In this document: one piece after another, positions 35,105 through 43,503 of the stretch
How positions within the stretch are numbered: position 1 is the stretch's first letter
Layout: each line of letters opens with the position of its first letter
Assembly (NCBI RefSeq): GCF_004004555.2
Contig: NZ_SACP01000011.1
Span: 62,001-126,000, forward strand
From: Methylobacterium oryzihabitans
GTDB taxonomy: Bacteria; Pseudomonadota; Alphaproteobacteria; Rhizobiales; Beijerinckiaceae
Length of the DNA: 64,000 nt
Direction: 5' to 3'
The notes under the pieces: generated by a model
What the model saw: the letters and a program-made list of their open reading frames with translations, nothing else
Told to the model about the DNA's origin: nothing
Database searches by the model: none
Position numbers and translations under genes: made by a program

Positions 35105-35563
35105 GGCGGTCGTGGTCTCCGGGCGGGCGCGGAACGGCCGGCATCCCCGATCGCCGGCATCCCCGGTCGCGACGACCGGCAGCAAGAGGGTTAGTGCAAG
35201 GAGAGCGGCGCCGTAAAGCGTGGCGGCCTTCGGCCGAAGGTCGCAAGTCGCCGTGCCCGGTCCATACCCGCAAGTCGTTTCGATTCGGTAGCCAACAATC
35301 GTGCCGGCACATCAGCGTTCCGGCAGCATCCTGGTCCCGGCGCGAAGGATCCGTGCGATCCCGCGTTCCGAAATGGCGCCGCCGTCGCCCCGCCGTCTTG
35401 CCGATTTGGCAACCTCGCCGCGGTGGTGGCGATTGACAACCGCCGATCGACTCGCCTCACTCAGCGTCGGGCGGCCTCGGTGTGCGGTGGCGCACCCGGA
35501 ACCGGGAACGCGGCCCGTGCCGCCACGTTCTCCCGACGAGGCGGGTGGCGGAGGACGCATGAC
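35105..35563. other. Divergent intergenic region before the patatin-like gene
   Basis: 459 bases without a convincing gene. A small CGGCCTTCGGCCG hairpin occurs near 35229. TTGACA at 35433-35438 could be a -35 element for the plus-strand lipase gene, but the spacing and -10 are weak. Confidence 0.3.
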
Positions 35564-36772
35564 ATGTCTGGTCTCACCAGGCGGCGGGGGCTGGGCCACG
35601 CCGCGGTTCTGATGCTGTGCCTCGGCGCGGCGGTGCCGGCCGCGGCCGGGCCCGGCCCGGACAAGGGGCGCGGCACCGCGCGGGCGGAGTTCACCGCGGC
35701 CGACCTCGCGGCGGCGCGCCCCGAGGGCCTGCCGGCCGGCCTGCGCCTGCCCGGCGACGACCCGCAGGCGTTCCGGGCCTATCTCGACGCGGCCCCGATG
35801 GCGTCCCGGGCGCCCTGGCTCGTCCTGTCGGGCGGCGGCGAGAACGGCGCCTTCAGCGCCGGGCTGCTCAAGGGCTGGAGCGAGGCCGGGACCCGGCCGG
35901 ATTTCGGCGTCGTCACCGGCGTCTCGACCGGGGCGCTGATCGCCCCCTTCGCCTTCGCGGGCGCCGCCTGGGACGACGCCCTGCGGCAGGCCTACACCGA
36001 GACCTCGGCCGCCGACGTGTTCGAGTTCGGCGGCAGCACCGACAGCCTCGCCGACACCTGGCCGCTGCGGCGCCAGATCGAGCGCACGGTGACGCCGGCC
36101 CTGCTCAAGGCGGTGGCGGCCGAACAGGGCCGGGGCCGCCGCCTCCTGGTCGTGACCACGGAGCTCGACAGCGGCCGCCCGGTGCTGTGGGACATGGGGG
36201 CGGTCGCCGCGCAGGGCGGTCCCTCCGCCCTGAAGCTGTTCCGCGAGGTGATGCTGGCCTCGGCGGCGATCCCGGGCGTGTTTCCGCCGGTGATGATCGA
36301 CGCCGACACCGCCCGCGGCCGGCGCATCCAGGAGATGCACGCCGACGGCGGCACCACGGCGCCGTTCTTCCTCGCCCCCGGCGCCACCGTGACCGCCGCC
36401 TCCGGCGACCGGCTTCCGGCCCCGGCCGTCTACGTCGTGGTCAACAACGCCCTGCGGCCCGACTTCCAGGTCGCGCAGCGCACGATGCTGAGCGTGCTCG
36501 GCCGCTCGCTCTCGGCGGCGATCCGGGCCCAGACCCTCGGGGCGATCGCGCTGGCCCGCGTCTACGCCGACCGCACCGGCCTCGACCTCAAGGTGGCGAC
36601 GATCGACCAGCGCTTCTCGCAGACCTCGTCGGCGCCGTTCGAGCAGGGCTACATGCGGGCCCTGTTCGCCCACGGCGAGGCGCTCGGCCGCGACGGCACC
36701 GCCTTCGACTGGAGCCCGGACGGGCTCGTCACCAGCACGGTCCAGGCCGACCGGCGGGCGGAGATGCGGTGA
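35564..36772 (+). CDS. Secreted patatin-like phospholipase
   Basis: A 402-residue patatin-fold hydrolase. The N-terminal signal peptide runs to about residue 28 (LGAAVPAAA). The oxyanion loop is LSGGGENGAFSAG, the nucleophile serine lies in GVSTGAL, and the partner aspartate in the HADGG motif, giving the Ser-Asp dyad. It probably cleaves acyl esters of lipids in the periplasm or outside. The ATG at 35564 has GGAGGA eight bases upstream; an in-frame extension upstream lacks such a site. Confidence 0.88.
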   Translation: MSGLTRRRGLGHAAVLMLCLGAAVPAAAGPGPDKGRGTARAEFTAADLAAARPEGLPAGLRLPGDDPQAFRAYLDAAPMASRAPWLVLSGGGENGAFSAGLLKGWSEAGTRPDFGVVTGVSTGALIAPFAFAGAAWDDALRQAYTETSAADVFEFGGSTDSLADTWPLRRQIERTVTPALLKAVAAEQGRGRRLLVVTTELDSGRPVLWDMGAVAAQGGPSALKLFREVMLASAAIPGVFPPVMIDADTARGRRIQEMHADGGTTAPFFLAPGATVTAASGDRLPAPAVYVVVNNALRPDFQVAQRTMLSVLGRSLSAAIRAQTLGAIALARVYADRTGLDLKVATIDQRFSQTSSAPFEQGYMRALFAHGEALGRDGTAFDWSPDGLVTSTVQADRRAEMR

Positions 36773-36781
36773 CTGGCCCGT

Positions 36782-37381
36782 TCAGGGCCCCCGCGGCCCT
36801 TTGAGGGCGTGCGGCCCTTTGAGGGCCGCCACGACCTCGTGCGTGCGCACGATGCGGGCAAACTCGTCGTGGAGGTTGGCGAGCGTCATCGCGTGCACCG
36901 CCTCGGCGGGATGGCGGTCGCCGTCGGGGCCGGTCCGGTCGTAGGCCCAGGCGGCGTCGCGGACGAGCCAGGGCGAAAAGCCGAGATTGCCGGCCATCCG
37001 GGTCGTGGTCTCGACGCAATGGTTGGTGGTGGCGCCGCAAATCACCGGATGGACGATCCCGCCGGCGCGCAGCCGCGCCTCGAGGTCGGTGCCGATGAAG
37101 CCGCTGTTGACCCGCTTCACCAGGACCGGCTCGCCCGGTGCCTCCCGCGCCGCCGCGATCACCGCGTGACCGGGGCCGTCGGGCCGGAACGACGAGGCCG
37201 GACCGCCGGCATGCCGGATGTGGATCACCGGACGCCCGGCCGCCCGGAACGCCGCCAGCAGCTCGGCGATGCGCTCGAGCGCCTCCGGGTTGTTGCGCCG
37301 CCGCCCCTCGGCGTCCCAGATCTCGAACGCCCGCTGCACGTCGACGACGAGGAGGGCGGCGGGCTCGGGCGTGGCGGTCAT
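36782..37381 (-). CDS. Isochorismatase-like cysteine hydrolase
   Basis: A 199-residue hydrolase with the family's triad: Asp14 (LVVDVQRAF), Lys89 (VKRVNSGF) and Cys122 (GATTNHCVETT). The cis-peptide and NHCVETT segments match the YecD/CSHase group, which hydrolyses amides or ester-like small molecules. The start at 37381 matches homolog length; the longer frame adds a polar tail. The C-terminus has a duplicated ALKGP motif, from a short DNA duplication at 36786-36825. It converges with the patatin-like gene and is followed upstream on the same strand by a UbiH-like gene. Confidence 0.8.
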   Translation of the reverse strand: MTATPEPAALLVVDVQRAFEIWDAEGRRRNNPEALERIAELLAAFRAAGRPVIHIRHAGGPASSFRPDGPGHAVIAAAREAPGEPVLVKRVNSGFIGTDLEARLRAGGIVHPVICGATTNHCVETTTRMAGNLGFSPWLVRDAAWAYDRTGPDGDRHPAEAVHAMTLANLHDEFARIVRTHEVVAALKGPHALKGPRGP

Positions 37382-37433
37382 CGGGGCGTCCTGGCTGTGG
37401 CGCCGGCGGTCCGGCACGGCGGCGGGCGCGGGC

Positions 37434-38645
37434 TCAGCCGCGCATCAGGCTCGGGGCGTCGAGGCGCGGCAGCACGCCCTCGCGCATCACCGCCCGGCGC
37501 AACGGGGGCACGAGCTGGAGCGCGAGCAGGCCGGCGCCCCGCAGGAAGTCGGCCGGCAGGAAGCCGGCGAGCAGGCTGCGGTTGAGGGCGTCGACCGCGG
37601 CGGTGCGCAGGCCGGCGTCGAACCCGCGGCGGCGGCCGAAGCCGGCGAGCCGGTCGGGCGCGCCCGGATCCACCCCCGCCCGCCGGGCCGCCACCACGCA
37701 GTCGCGCAGGGCGGCGGCGTCGCGCAGGCCGAGATTGAGCCCCTGGGCGCCGATCGGCGGGAAGACGTGGGCGGCCTCGCCGATCAGCACGAGGCGGCGG
37801 GCGACCGCGGAGCCCACCGACAGGCCGCGCATCGGCACGAGGCCGCGCGGCCCGTCGATCCGCATGGCGCCGAGCATCATCCCGGCCTGCCGCTCGACCG
37901 CGGCGGCGAGCGCCCCGTCGTCGAGTTCGGCGAGGCGGGCGGCACGGGCCTCGCCGGCGACCCAGACGAGGCTGGAGCGCCGGCCGCCCGGCAGCGGCAC
38001 CAGGGTGAACGGCCCCTCGCGGGTGTGGAACTCGGTCGAGACGTCGCGGTGGTCGCGGGCATGGGCGAGGATCGTGGTGAGCGCGCCCTGCGGGTAGGTC
38101 CAGCGCCGCACCCGCACCCCGGACGCCTCGCGCAAGGGGGAGTGGCCGCCATCGGCCGCCACGACGAGGCGGCCCGCGACGCTGCCGCCGCCCTCCAGGG
38201 CGACGACGGCGCGCTCGTCCCCGGCCTCGCAGCCGGCGGCGTCGTGCTCGACCAGGGTCAGGCCCGGCGCCGCGCGGGCGACGTCGCGCAGGGCGCCGAT
38301 CAGGCGGGCGCTCTCGACGTTCCAGCCGAAGGCGTCGAGGCCGATCTCGGTGGCGACGAAGCGGGCCGGCGGCGGCCGGAACAGGCTGCCGGTGTCGTCG
38401 ACGAGGTGCAGCTCGGCCAGCGGCGCGGCGTGCGGCGCCACCGCGTCCCAGGCGCCGAGCGCCCGCAGGAACCGCACCGAGCCGTCGAGCAGCGCCACGG
38501 TGCGGCCGTCGGCGACGGGGGCGTGGCGGCCGACGAGGGCGGTGGCGACGCCGTCGCGGGCGAGGGCGAGCGCCGCCGCGAGGCCGGCGGCCCCGGCACC
38601 GACGACCACGACGTCGAAGAGGGCGGACGGGTTCTCGCTCAACAC
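37434..38645 (-). CDS. UbiH/COQ6-family FAD monooxygenase
   Basis: A 403-residue flavoprotein hydroxylase. The FAD loop is VVVVGAGAAGLAAALALARDG, the DG motif is VVAADGGHSPLRE, and the second FAD motif is GEAAHVFPPIGAQGLNLGLRDA, the UbiH/UbiF/UbiM signature. It probably hydroxylates the ubiquinone ring precursor. The GTG start has AAGGAG five bases upstream. It is followed by the isochorismatase-like gene on the same strand. Confidence 0.88.
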   Translation of the reverse strand: MLSENPSALFDVVVVGAGAAGLAAALALARDGVATALVGRHAPVADGRTVALLDGSVRFLRALGAWDAVAPHAAPLAELHLVDDTGSLFRPPPARFVATEIGLDAFGWNVESARLIGALRDVARAAPGLTLVEHDAAGCEAGDERAVVALEGGGSVAGRLVVAADGGHSPLREASGVRVRRWTYPQGALTTILAHARDHRDVSTEFHTREGPFTLVPLPGGRRSSLVWVAGEARAARLAELDDGALAAAVERQAGMMLGAMRIDGPRGLVPMRGLSVGSAVARRLVLIGEAAHVFPPIGAQGLNLGLRDAAALRDCVVAARRAGVDPGAPDRLAGFGRRRGFDAGLRTAAVDALNRSLLAGFLPADFLRGAGLLALQLVPPLRRAVMREGVLPRLDAPSLMRG

Positions 38646-38795
38646 TCGGCTCCTTGGGTCTCGGGCTCGGGTCTCAGGTCCTGCGTCACCGGCATAGATG
38701 GATCGCAGGCCCCGCCTCCGCCATTGCCGAAACGGTCGCGCCTCCTATGATCCCGGCCGAACGCGCGGACGAGGCGCGCGACCCGGGAGGACACG

Positions 38796-39770
38796 ATGCC
38801 GAAGGCGATCCGCGTGCACGAATACGGCGGCCCGGAGGTGATGCGCTACGAGGACGTCGAGACCCGCGCGCCGGGCCCCGGCCAGATCCGGGTGCGCCAG
38901 ACCGCGATCGGGGTCAACTTCATCGACATCTATTTCCGCTCGGGCGTCTACAAGGCGCCGGAACTGCCCTTCGTCCCCGGCAAGGAGGGCGCCGGCGAGG
39001 TCGTGGCGGTGGGGGAGGGCGTGAGCCTGTTCAGGCCGGGCGACCGGGTCGCCTACGGCTCGGCCTCGGGCACCTACGCCGAGGAGGTGGTGCTCGACGC
39101 CAAGGAGGCGGTGAGCGTGCCGGAGGGCGTCGCCGACGAGACCGCCGCCGCGATGATGCTCAAGGGCCTCACCGCCCAGTACCTGCTGCGCCGGACCTAC
39201 GCGGTGCAGCCCGGCGACACGATCCTGTTCCACGCCGCCGCCGGCGGGGTCGGGCTGATTGCGACCCAGTGGGCCAAGCATCTCGGCGCCACCGTCATCG
39301 GCACCGTCGGCTCAGCCGACAAGGCGGAGCTGGCGCGCCAGCACGGCTGCGACCACGTCATCCTGTACCGCGACGAGGACTTCGCCGCCCGGGTGAAGGA
39401 CATTACCGGCGGCAAGGGCTGCGCCGTGGTCTATGACGGCGTCGGCAAGGCGACCTATCCGGCCTCCCTCGACTGCCTGCGGCCGTTCGGGATGTTCGTG
39501 AGCTTCGGCAACGCCTCGGGCGTGATCGACGATTTCAGCATCGGGCTGCTCGGCCAGAAGGGCTCGCTCTACGCCACCCGCCCGACCCTGTTCACCCACA
39601 CCGCCGACCGGGCGAGCCTGGAGGCGATGGCCGAGGACCTGTTCGGCGTGGTCAGGAGCGGCGCGGTGAAGATCCCGGTCCACGGTCGCGCCCGGCTGAA
39701 GGACGCCCAGAAGGTCCACACCGAATTGGCCGGGCGCCAGACCACCGGCGCGACCGTGATGACGCCGTGA
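38796..39770 (+). CDS. qor: Zinc-independent NADPH:quinone oxidoreductase
   Basis: A 324-residue MDR-family reductase: a GVNFIDIYFRSGVYK N-terminal GroES-like domain, FVPGKEGAGEVV, and the NADPH-binding loop AAAGGVGLIATQWAKHLGA. Zinc-ligand cysteines are absent, as usual for QOR/zeta-crystallin proteins that reduce quinones by one electron. GGGAGGA lies immediately upstream of the ATG. It is divergent from the UbiH-like gene and ends at a strong palindromic terminator. Confidence 0.92.
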   Translation: MPKAIRVHEYGGPEVMRYEDVETRAPGPGQIRVRQTAIGVNFIDIYFRSGVYKAPELPFVPGKEGAGEVVAVGEGVSLFRPGDRVAYGSASGTYAEEVVLDAKEAVSVPEGVADETAAAMMLKGLTAQYLLRRTYAVQPGDTILFHAAAGGVGLIATQWAKHLGATVIGTVGSADKAELARQHGCDHVILYRDEDFAARVKDITGGKGCAVVYDGVGKATYPASLDCLRPFGMFVSFGNASGVIDDFSIGLLGQKGSLYATRPTLFTHTADRASLEAMAEDLFGVVRSGAVKIPVHGRARLKDAQKVHTELAGRQTTGATVMTP

Positions 39771-39780
39771 GGGGCGGCCA

Positions 39781-39806
39781 GGGCAATCGCTTCGAAGCGA
39801 TTGCCC
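39781..39806 (+). terminator. Palindromic terminator after qor
   Basis: A 26-base perfect dyad (arms GGGCAATCGCTTC and complement) starts 11 bases after the stop and is followed by the T-rich TTGTTTCTTG, a good intrinsic terminator. Confidence 0.8.
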
Positions 39807-39872
39807 TTGTTTCTTGCTTGGCCTCAGGCGCCGGCGTTCGCGTCCGCTCACTTGGCTTTCGCTCCGCTCTGC

Positions 39873-39900
39873 GTTCGAGCGGACATTCGTCCGCTCGAAC
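39873..39900. repeat. Perfect 12-base inverted repeat before pncA
   Basis: GTTCGAGCGGAC pairs with GTCCGCTCGAAC around ATTC. Another short hairpin, GTCGCCCTTCGGGCGAC, follows near 39940. Both lie in the 5' region of pncA and may be extragenic palindromes or act on its mRNA. Confidence 0.7.
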
Positions 39901-40050
39901 CGCCCCGCGGGGCGCTCTTCGCGCCCGCCATCAACCGTCGCCCTTCGGGCGACCGTAGGGCGCCGCGGCATCCTTGCGCTGACCCCGCGGCAGCGGCAGG
40001 CTGGCCCCGGGCTGCCCTACCGGGCCGCCCGATCACGGGAGACACCGCCG

Positions 40051-40683
40051 ATGCGGCCGACCGGAACCGACGTGCTCCTCGTGGTCGACGTGCAGCGCGA
40101 CTTCCTGCTCGGCGGGGCGCTCGCGGTGCCGGACGGGGACGCGGTGGTGGCGCCGGCCAACCGCCTCGGCCGGCTGTTCTCCCACGTCGTGCTCACCCAG
40201 GACTGGCACCCGCCGGGCCACGCCTCGTTCGCGACGAGCCATCCGGGCCGGCAGCCCTTCGACAGCATCGACCTGTCCTACGGTCCGCAGGTGCTGTGGC
40301 CCGAGCACTGCGTGCAGGGCACGCCGGGCGCCGACTTCGCGCCCGGTCTCGACCTGCCGCACGCCGGACTGGTGATCCGCAAGGGCTGCCGGCCGGGCAT
40401 CGACAGCTACTCGGCCTTCCTGGAGGCCGACCGCACGACCCCGACCGGGCTCGCCGGCTACCTGCGCGAGCGCGGCGTCACCCGGGTGGTGCTGTGCGGC
40501 CTTGCCACCGACTACTGCGTCGGCTGGAGCGCGCTGGATGCCCGCCGGGCGGGCTTCTCCGCCGCGGTGGTCGAGGACGCGGTGCGCGGCATCGATCTCG
40601 GCGGCTCGCTGGCGCGGGCCTGGGGCGAGATGGTGGCGGCGGGCGTCGAGCGCATGACGACCGACGCGGTGCGGGGCGCGTGA
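40051..40683 (+). CDS. pncA: Nicotinamidase
   Basis: A 210-residue isochorismatase-fold nicotinamidase. Catalytic Asp14 is in VVDVQRDF, Lys111 in IRKGCRPGIDSYSAF and Cys156 in GLATDYCVGWSAL. The metal site uses Asp51 and His53 (TQDWHPP) and His86 (WPEHCVQGTPG). It converts nicotinamide to nicotinate for NAD salvage. The ATG at 40051 has GGGAG nine bases upstream. It is unrelated in operon terms to the other isochorismatase-like gene nearby and converges with the PNPOx-like gene, four bases apart. Confidence 0.93.
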   Translation: MRPTGTDVLLVVDVQRDFLLGGALAVPDGDAVVAPANRLGRLFSHVVLTQDWHPPGHASFATSHPGRQPFDSIDLSYGPQVLWPEHCVQGTPGADFAPGLDLPHAGLVIRKGCRPGIDSYSAFLEADRTTPTGLAGYLRERGVTRVVLCGLATDYCVGWSALDARRAGFSAAVVEDAVRGIDLGGSLARAWGEMVAAGVERMTTDAVRGA

Positions 40684-40687
40684 CGGC

Positions 40688-41341
40688 TCAGCCCTCGCCG
40701 CGCATGACCCGGGCGGTGTAGTCGGCGGGATCGAGCACGCCCTCGGCCTTCGCGCGGCGCACCTCGTCCTCGGGCAACACGTCCTGCACCAGATCGAGGC
40801 GCTTCCACAGGGCGAGCGGCGCCTCGCGGCCGGCCTCCGGCACGTAGCGCGAATCGTGGACCTTGCGGTAGGTGTGGACGTAGCGCGGGCAGTTGACCCA
40901 GACCTTCGCGACCTCGACCCGGACGAGGTACTGCGCCCCGGGCATCCCGGCGAGGAGAGCCGCGTCGCGGTCGAGATGCGCGGTGCCCTGGAGCCGCAGG
41001 CGATGCGGCGTCTCGAAGTCGATGAACAGCAGCCCGACCCGGTTCTGGCCCGCGATGTTGCCGGCCGAGTAGAACATCCCGTTGCCGTCGTAGCCCGGGA
41101 AGACCAGGGTCGCGGGCCCGGTCACCCGCATGAAGCCGGGGGCGCCGCCCTTGTAGGACACGGTCGGGTTGCCGTCGGGATCGACGGTCGAGAGGAACAG
41201 CATGTCGCGTCCCTCGATGAACGCCCTCTCGTCGTCGAGGATCGTGTCGTGGACGTGGTCGGCGTCGAGGCGCTCGGCGAGCCGCGTCGTGCCGAACGCC
41301 GCCTGCAGGTCGCGGTGCGCCTCCGAATAGAGCGAAGCCAT
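40688..41341 (-). CDS. Pyridoxamine 5'-phosphate oxidase-like flavin-binding protein
   Basis: A 217-residue split-barrel protein of the PNPOx-like family: FLSTVDPDGNPTVSYKGGAPGFM, a LVFPGYDGNGMFYSAGNI strand-loop and NRVGLLFIDF, where FMN or F420 binds. The C-terminus resembles the general 'PNPOx-like' putative FMN-binding proteins, not PdxH itself. The start at 41341 follows GGGAGGA closely. The substrate is unknown. Confidence 0.8.
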   Translation of the reverse strand: MASLYSEAHRDLQAAFGTTRLAERLDADHVHDTILDDERAFIEGRDMLFLSTVDPDGNPTVSYKGGAPGFMRVTGPATLVFPGYDGNGMFYSAGNIAGQNRVGLLFIDFETPHRLRLQGTAHLDRDAALLAGMPGAQYLVRVEVAKVWVNCPRYVHTYRKVHDSRYVPEAGREAPLALWKRLDLVQDVLPEDEVRRAKAEGVLDPADYTARVMRGEG

Positions 41342-41462
41342 GGCGTCCTCCCGTTCGCGTCCGGGCGCCTCCCCTCGGGTGGAGGAGGCCGGCGCGATCC
41401 GGGGCAGGCTACTCCGGCGGGGCGTCGGATTTGCTTTGTGCTTTCGGGCGGGATTCCGCCGT

Positions 41463-41594
41463 TCAGCCACGATCCTCGGGCCGGCCCCATTCGCGGTCGA
41501 ACGAGCGGGCGATGTGGCGGGCGTAGAGCAGGCCGCCGACGCTCAGGACGACCGCCGCGGCCGCGACCTGAGCCGTGAGTGTCCAGGTCAGCAT
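41463..41594 (-). CDS. Small single-span membrane protein
   Basis: A 43-residue frame with a hydrophobic segment at residues 6-25 (LTAQVAAAAVVLSVGGLLYA) and a charged C-terminal tail (SFDREWGRPEDRG). The ATG is preceded by GAGGATTGGG, a plausible ribosome binding site. It sits 121 bases upstream of the PNPOx-like gene on the same strand. No family recognised; topology and ribosome site are the only support. Confidence 0.45.
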   Translation of the reverse strand: MLTWTLTAQVAAAAVVLSVGGLLYARHIARSFDREWGRPEDRG

Positions 41595-41732
41595 CCCAAT
41601 CCTCGCTGCGCAGGAAGGTGAGGGCACCTTGGCCTGCAGAATGTAGGACGAGGCCGAAGGGCAAACCAGGCACGGTTCAGCAAGACAGTGTACGCGATAA
41701 CTTCCGGCCCCCGAAAGGCGCTGACGGCGAAC

Positions 41733-41918
41733 CCTCCCCCCTATGCGGGGGAGGGTGGCGAGCGGAGCGAGCCGGGAGAGGGGAACACGGCTGCCGGATC
41801 TGGCTCGGCAGCCGCGCAGGGAGCCACCTCCGGCACCGTCGCGCTCCCCTCTTGCGGGACTATCGTCCCGGCCCGCCCCGCATTCGCGGGGCACCCTCCC
41901 CCGCAGAGGGGGGAGGGC
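41733..41918. repeat. GC-rich composite palindrome (REP-like)
   Basis: The left part has CCCTCCCCC-TATGCGGGGGAGGG and the right part CCCTCCCCCGCAGAGGGGGGAGGG, with complementary GGAGAGGGG/CCCCTC segments between. It is of the same kind as the elements at 8324 and 18563. It fills the gap between the small ORF and rimO and could end both transcripts. Confidence 0.75.
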
Positions 41919-41993
41919 TGCGGCGGTCGTTCTTCGATCGGCGAGGGTGCTGGGATGTCCCGACCGCCGTGCTGCGTTTTCGAGTGCTGCGTC

Positions 41994-43310
41994 CTACACC
42001 GCCACCCCGTGCAGATCATACGCATCCGCGCTCTCGATCTTCACCGTGACGATGTCGCCGGCGCGGACCGGGCGGCGGAAGGCGACGTGGACGCTGCCGT
42101 CGATCTCGGGGGCGTCGTATTTCGAGCGGCCCTTGGCGACTGTCGGGCCGGCCTCGTCGATGATGACCGGCAGGCGCTTGCCGACCTTGGCCTTCTGCAG
42201 CCGCAGGGAGACCGCCTGCTGCGCCTCCATGAACCGGCGCTGGCGCTCGGCCTTGACCGAGTCCGGCACCGGGTCGCCGAGGCCGTTGGCGGTGGCGCCC
42301 CGGACCGGCTCGTACTGGAAGCAGCCGACCCGCTCCAGCTTCGCCTCCTTCAGCCAGGCGAGCAGTTCCTCGAACTCCGCGTCGGTCTCGCCCGGGAAGC
42401 CGACGATGAAGGTCGAGCGGATCGCGAGGTCGGGGCACAGCGTGCGCCAGTGGCGGATGCGCTCCAGCATCTTCTCCTGGTTGCCCGGCCGGCGCATGCG
42501 CTTGAGCACGCTCGGCGCGGCGTGCTGGAGCGGCATGTCGAGGTAGGGAAGCACCTTGCCCTCGGCCATCAGCGGGATGACCTCGTCGACGTGCGGGTAG
42601 GGGTAGACGTAGTGCAGCCGCACCCAGGCGCCGAGTTCGCCGAGCGCCGCCGACAGGTCGTAGAACTTGGCGCGCACCTCGCGGTCGCGCCACGGGCTCG
42701 GGGCGTAGCGGGTGTCGAGGCCGTAGGCGCTGGTGTCCTGCGAGACCACCAGCAGTTCCTTGACGCCGGCCTTCACCAGCTTCTCGGCCTCGCGCAGCAC
42801 GTCGCCCGCCGGCCGGCTGACGAGATCGCCGCGGAGGCTCGGGATGATGCAGAAGGTGCAGCGGTTGTTGCAGCCCTCCGAGATCTTCAGGTAGGCGTAG
42901 TGCCGCGGCGTCAGCTTCACGCCCTGAGGCGGCACGAGGTCGAGGAACGGGTCGTGCGCCGGCGGCACCGCCTCGTGGACCGCCGCCACCACCGACTCGT
43001 AGGCCTGCGGCCCGGTGACCGCGAGCAGGTTCGGGTACTTGTCGCGGATCTCGTCGGGCTGCGCGCCCATGCAGCCGGTGACGATGACGCGGCCGTTCTC
43101 CGCCATCGCGTCGCCGATCGCCTGGAGCGATTCCGCCTTGGCCGAATCGAGGAACCCGCAGGTGTTGACGATCACCACGTCGGCGCCGTCGTGCTTGCGG
43201 GCGAGTTCGTAGCCCTCGGCGCGCAGATGCGTGAGGATCCGTTCGGAATCGACCAGCGCCTTCGGGCAGCCGAGGGACACGAACGAGATCTTGGGGGCGG
43301 GAGCGTTCAT
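41994..43310 (-). CDS. rimO: Ribosomal protein S12 methylthiotransferase
   Basis: A 438-residue radical SAM MTTase. The N-terminal UPF0004 domain begins [14 protein letters not shown], with auxiliary-cluster cysteines in [14 protein letters not shown] and TGCMGA. The radical SAM cluster motif is CNNRCTFC, and a TRAM domain lies at the C-terminus. The SLGCPKA start and LHYVYPYPH segment distinguish RimO from MiaB. It adds a methylthio group to Asp of ribosomal protein S12. The start at 43310 is chosen because the conserved domain begins seven residues later. Confidence 0.93.
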   Translation of the reverse strand: MNAPAPKISFVSLGCPKALVDSERILTHLRAEGYELARKHDGADVVIVNTCGFLDSAKAESLQAIGDAMAENGRVIVTGCMGAQPDEIRDKYPNLLAVTGPQAYESVVAAVHEAVPPAHDPFLDLVPPQGVKLTPRHYAYLKISEGCNNRCTFCIIPSLRGDLVSRPAGDVLREAEKLVKAGVKELLVVSQDTSAYGLDTRYAPSPWRDREVRAKFYDLSAALGELGAWVRLHYVYPYPHVDEVIPLMAEGKVLPYLDMPLQHAAPSVLKRMRRPGNQEKMLERIRHWRTLCPDLAIRSTFIVGFPGETDAEFEELLAWLKEAKLERVGCFQYEPVRGATANGLGDPVPDSVKAERQRRFMEAQQAVSLRLQKAKVGKRLPVIIDEAGPTVAKGRSKYDAPEIDGSVHVAFRRPVRAGDIVTVKIESADAYDLHGVAV

Positions 43311-43503
43311 GAGAGCACGTGAGCATCGGCGGCTGCACGGGCTCGCGGGATCGCGGCGCGCGCAGGGAGGCGGACGGGGAGGGGATGTGAGGGCGGCCCT
43401 GTAGCACGGGCGGGCCGGCGCGTCACCGTCTCCTCTGGTCTGCGACGGCGGCACGCCGCCGGCCGGCCTCCCGCGGCGGCGCCGCCTCGGCTATCACGGC
43501 GTC

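Noticed and set aside
36786..36825. Short duplication at the end of the isochorismatase-like gene as a mobile repeat
   Set aside because: It is a local duplication of about 18 bases giving two ALKGP motifs; no wider pattern is seen.
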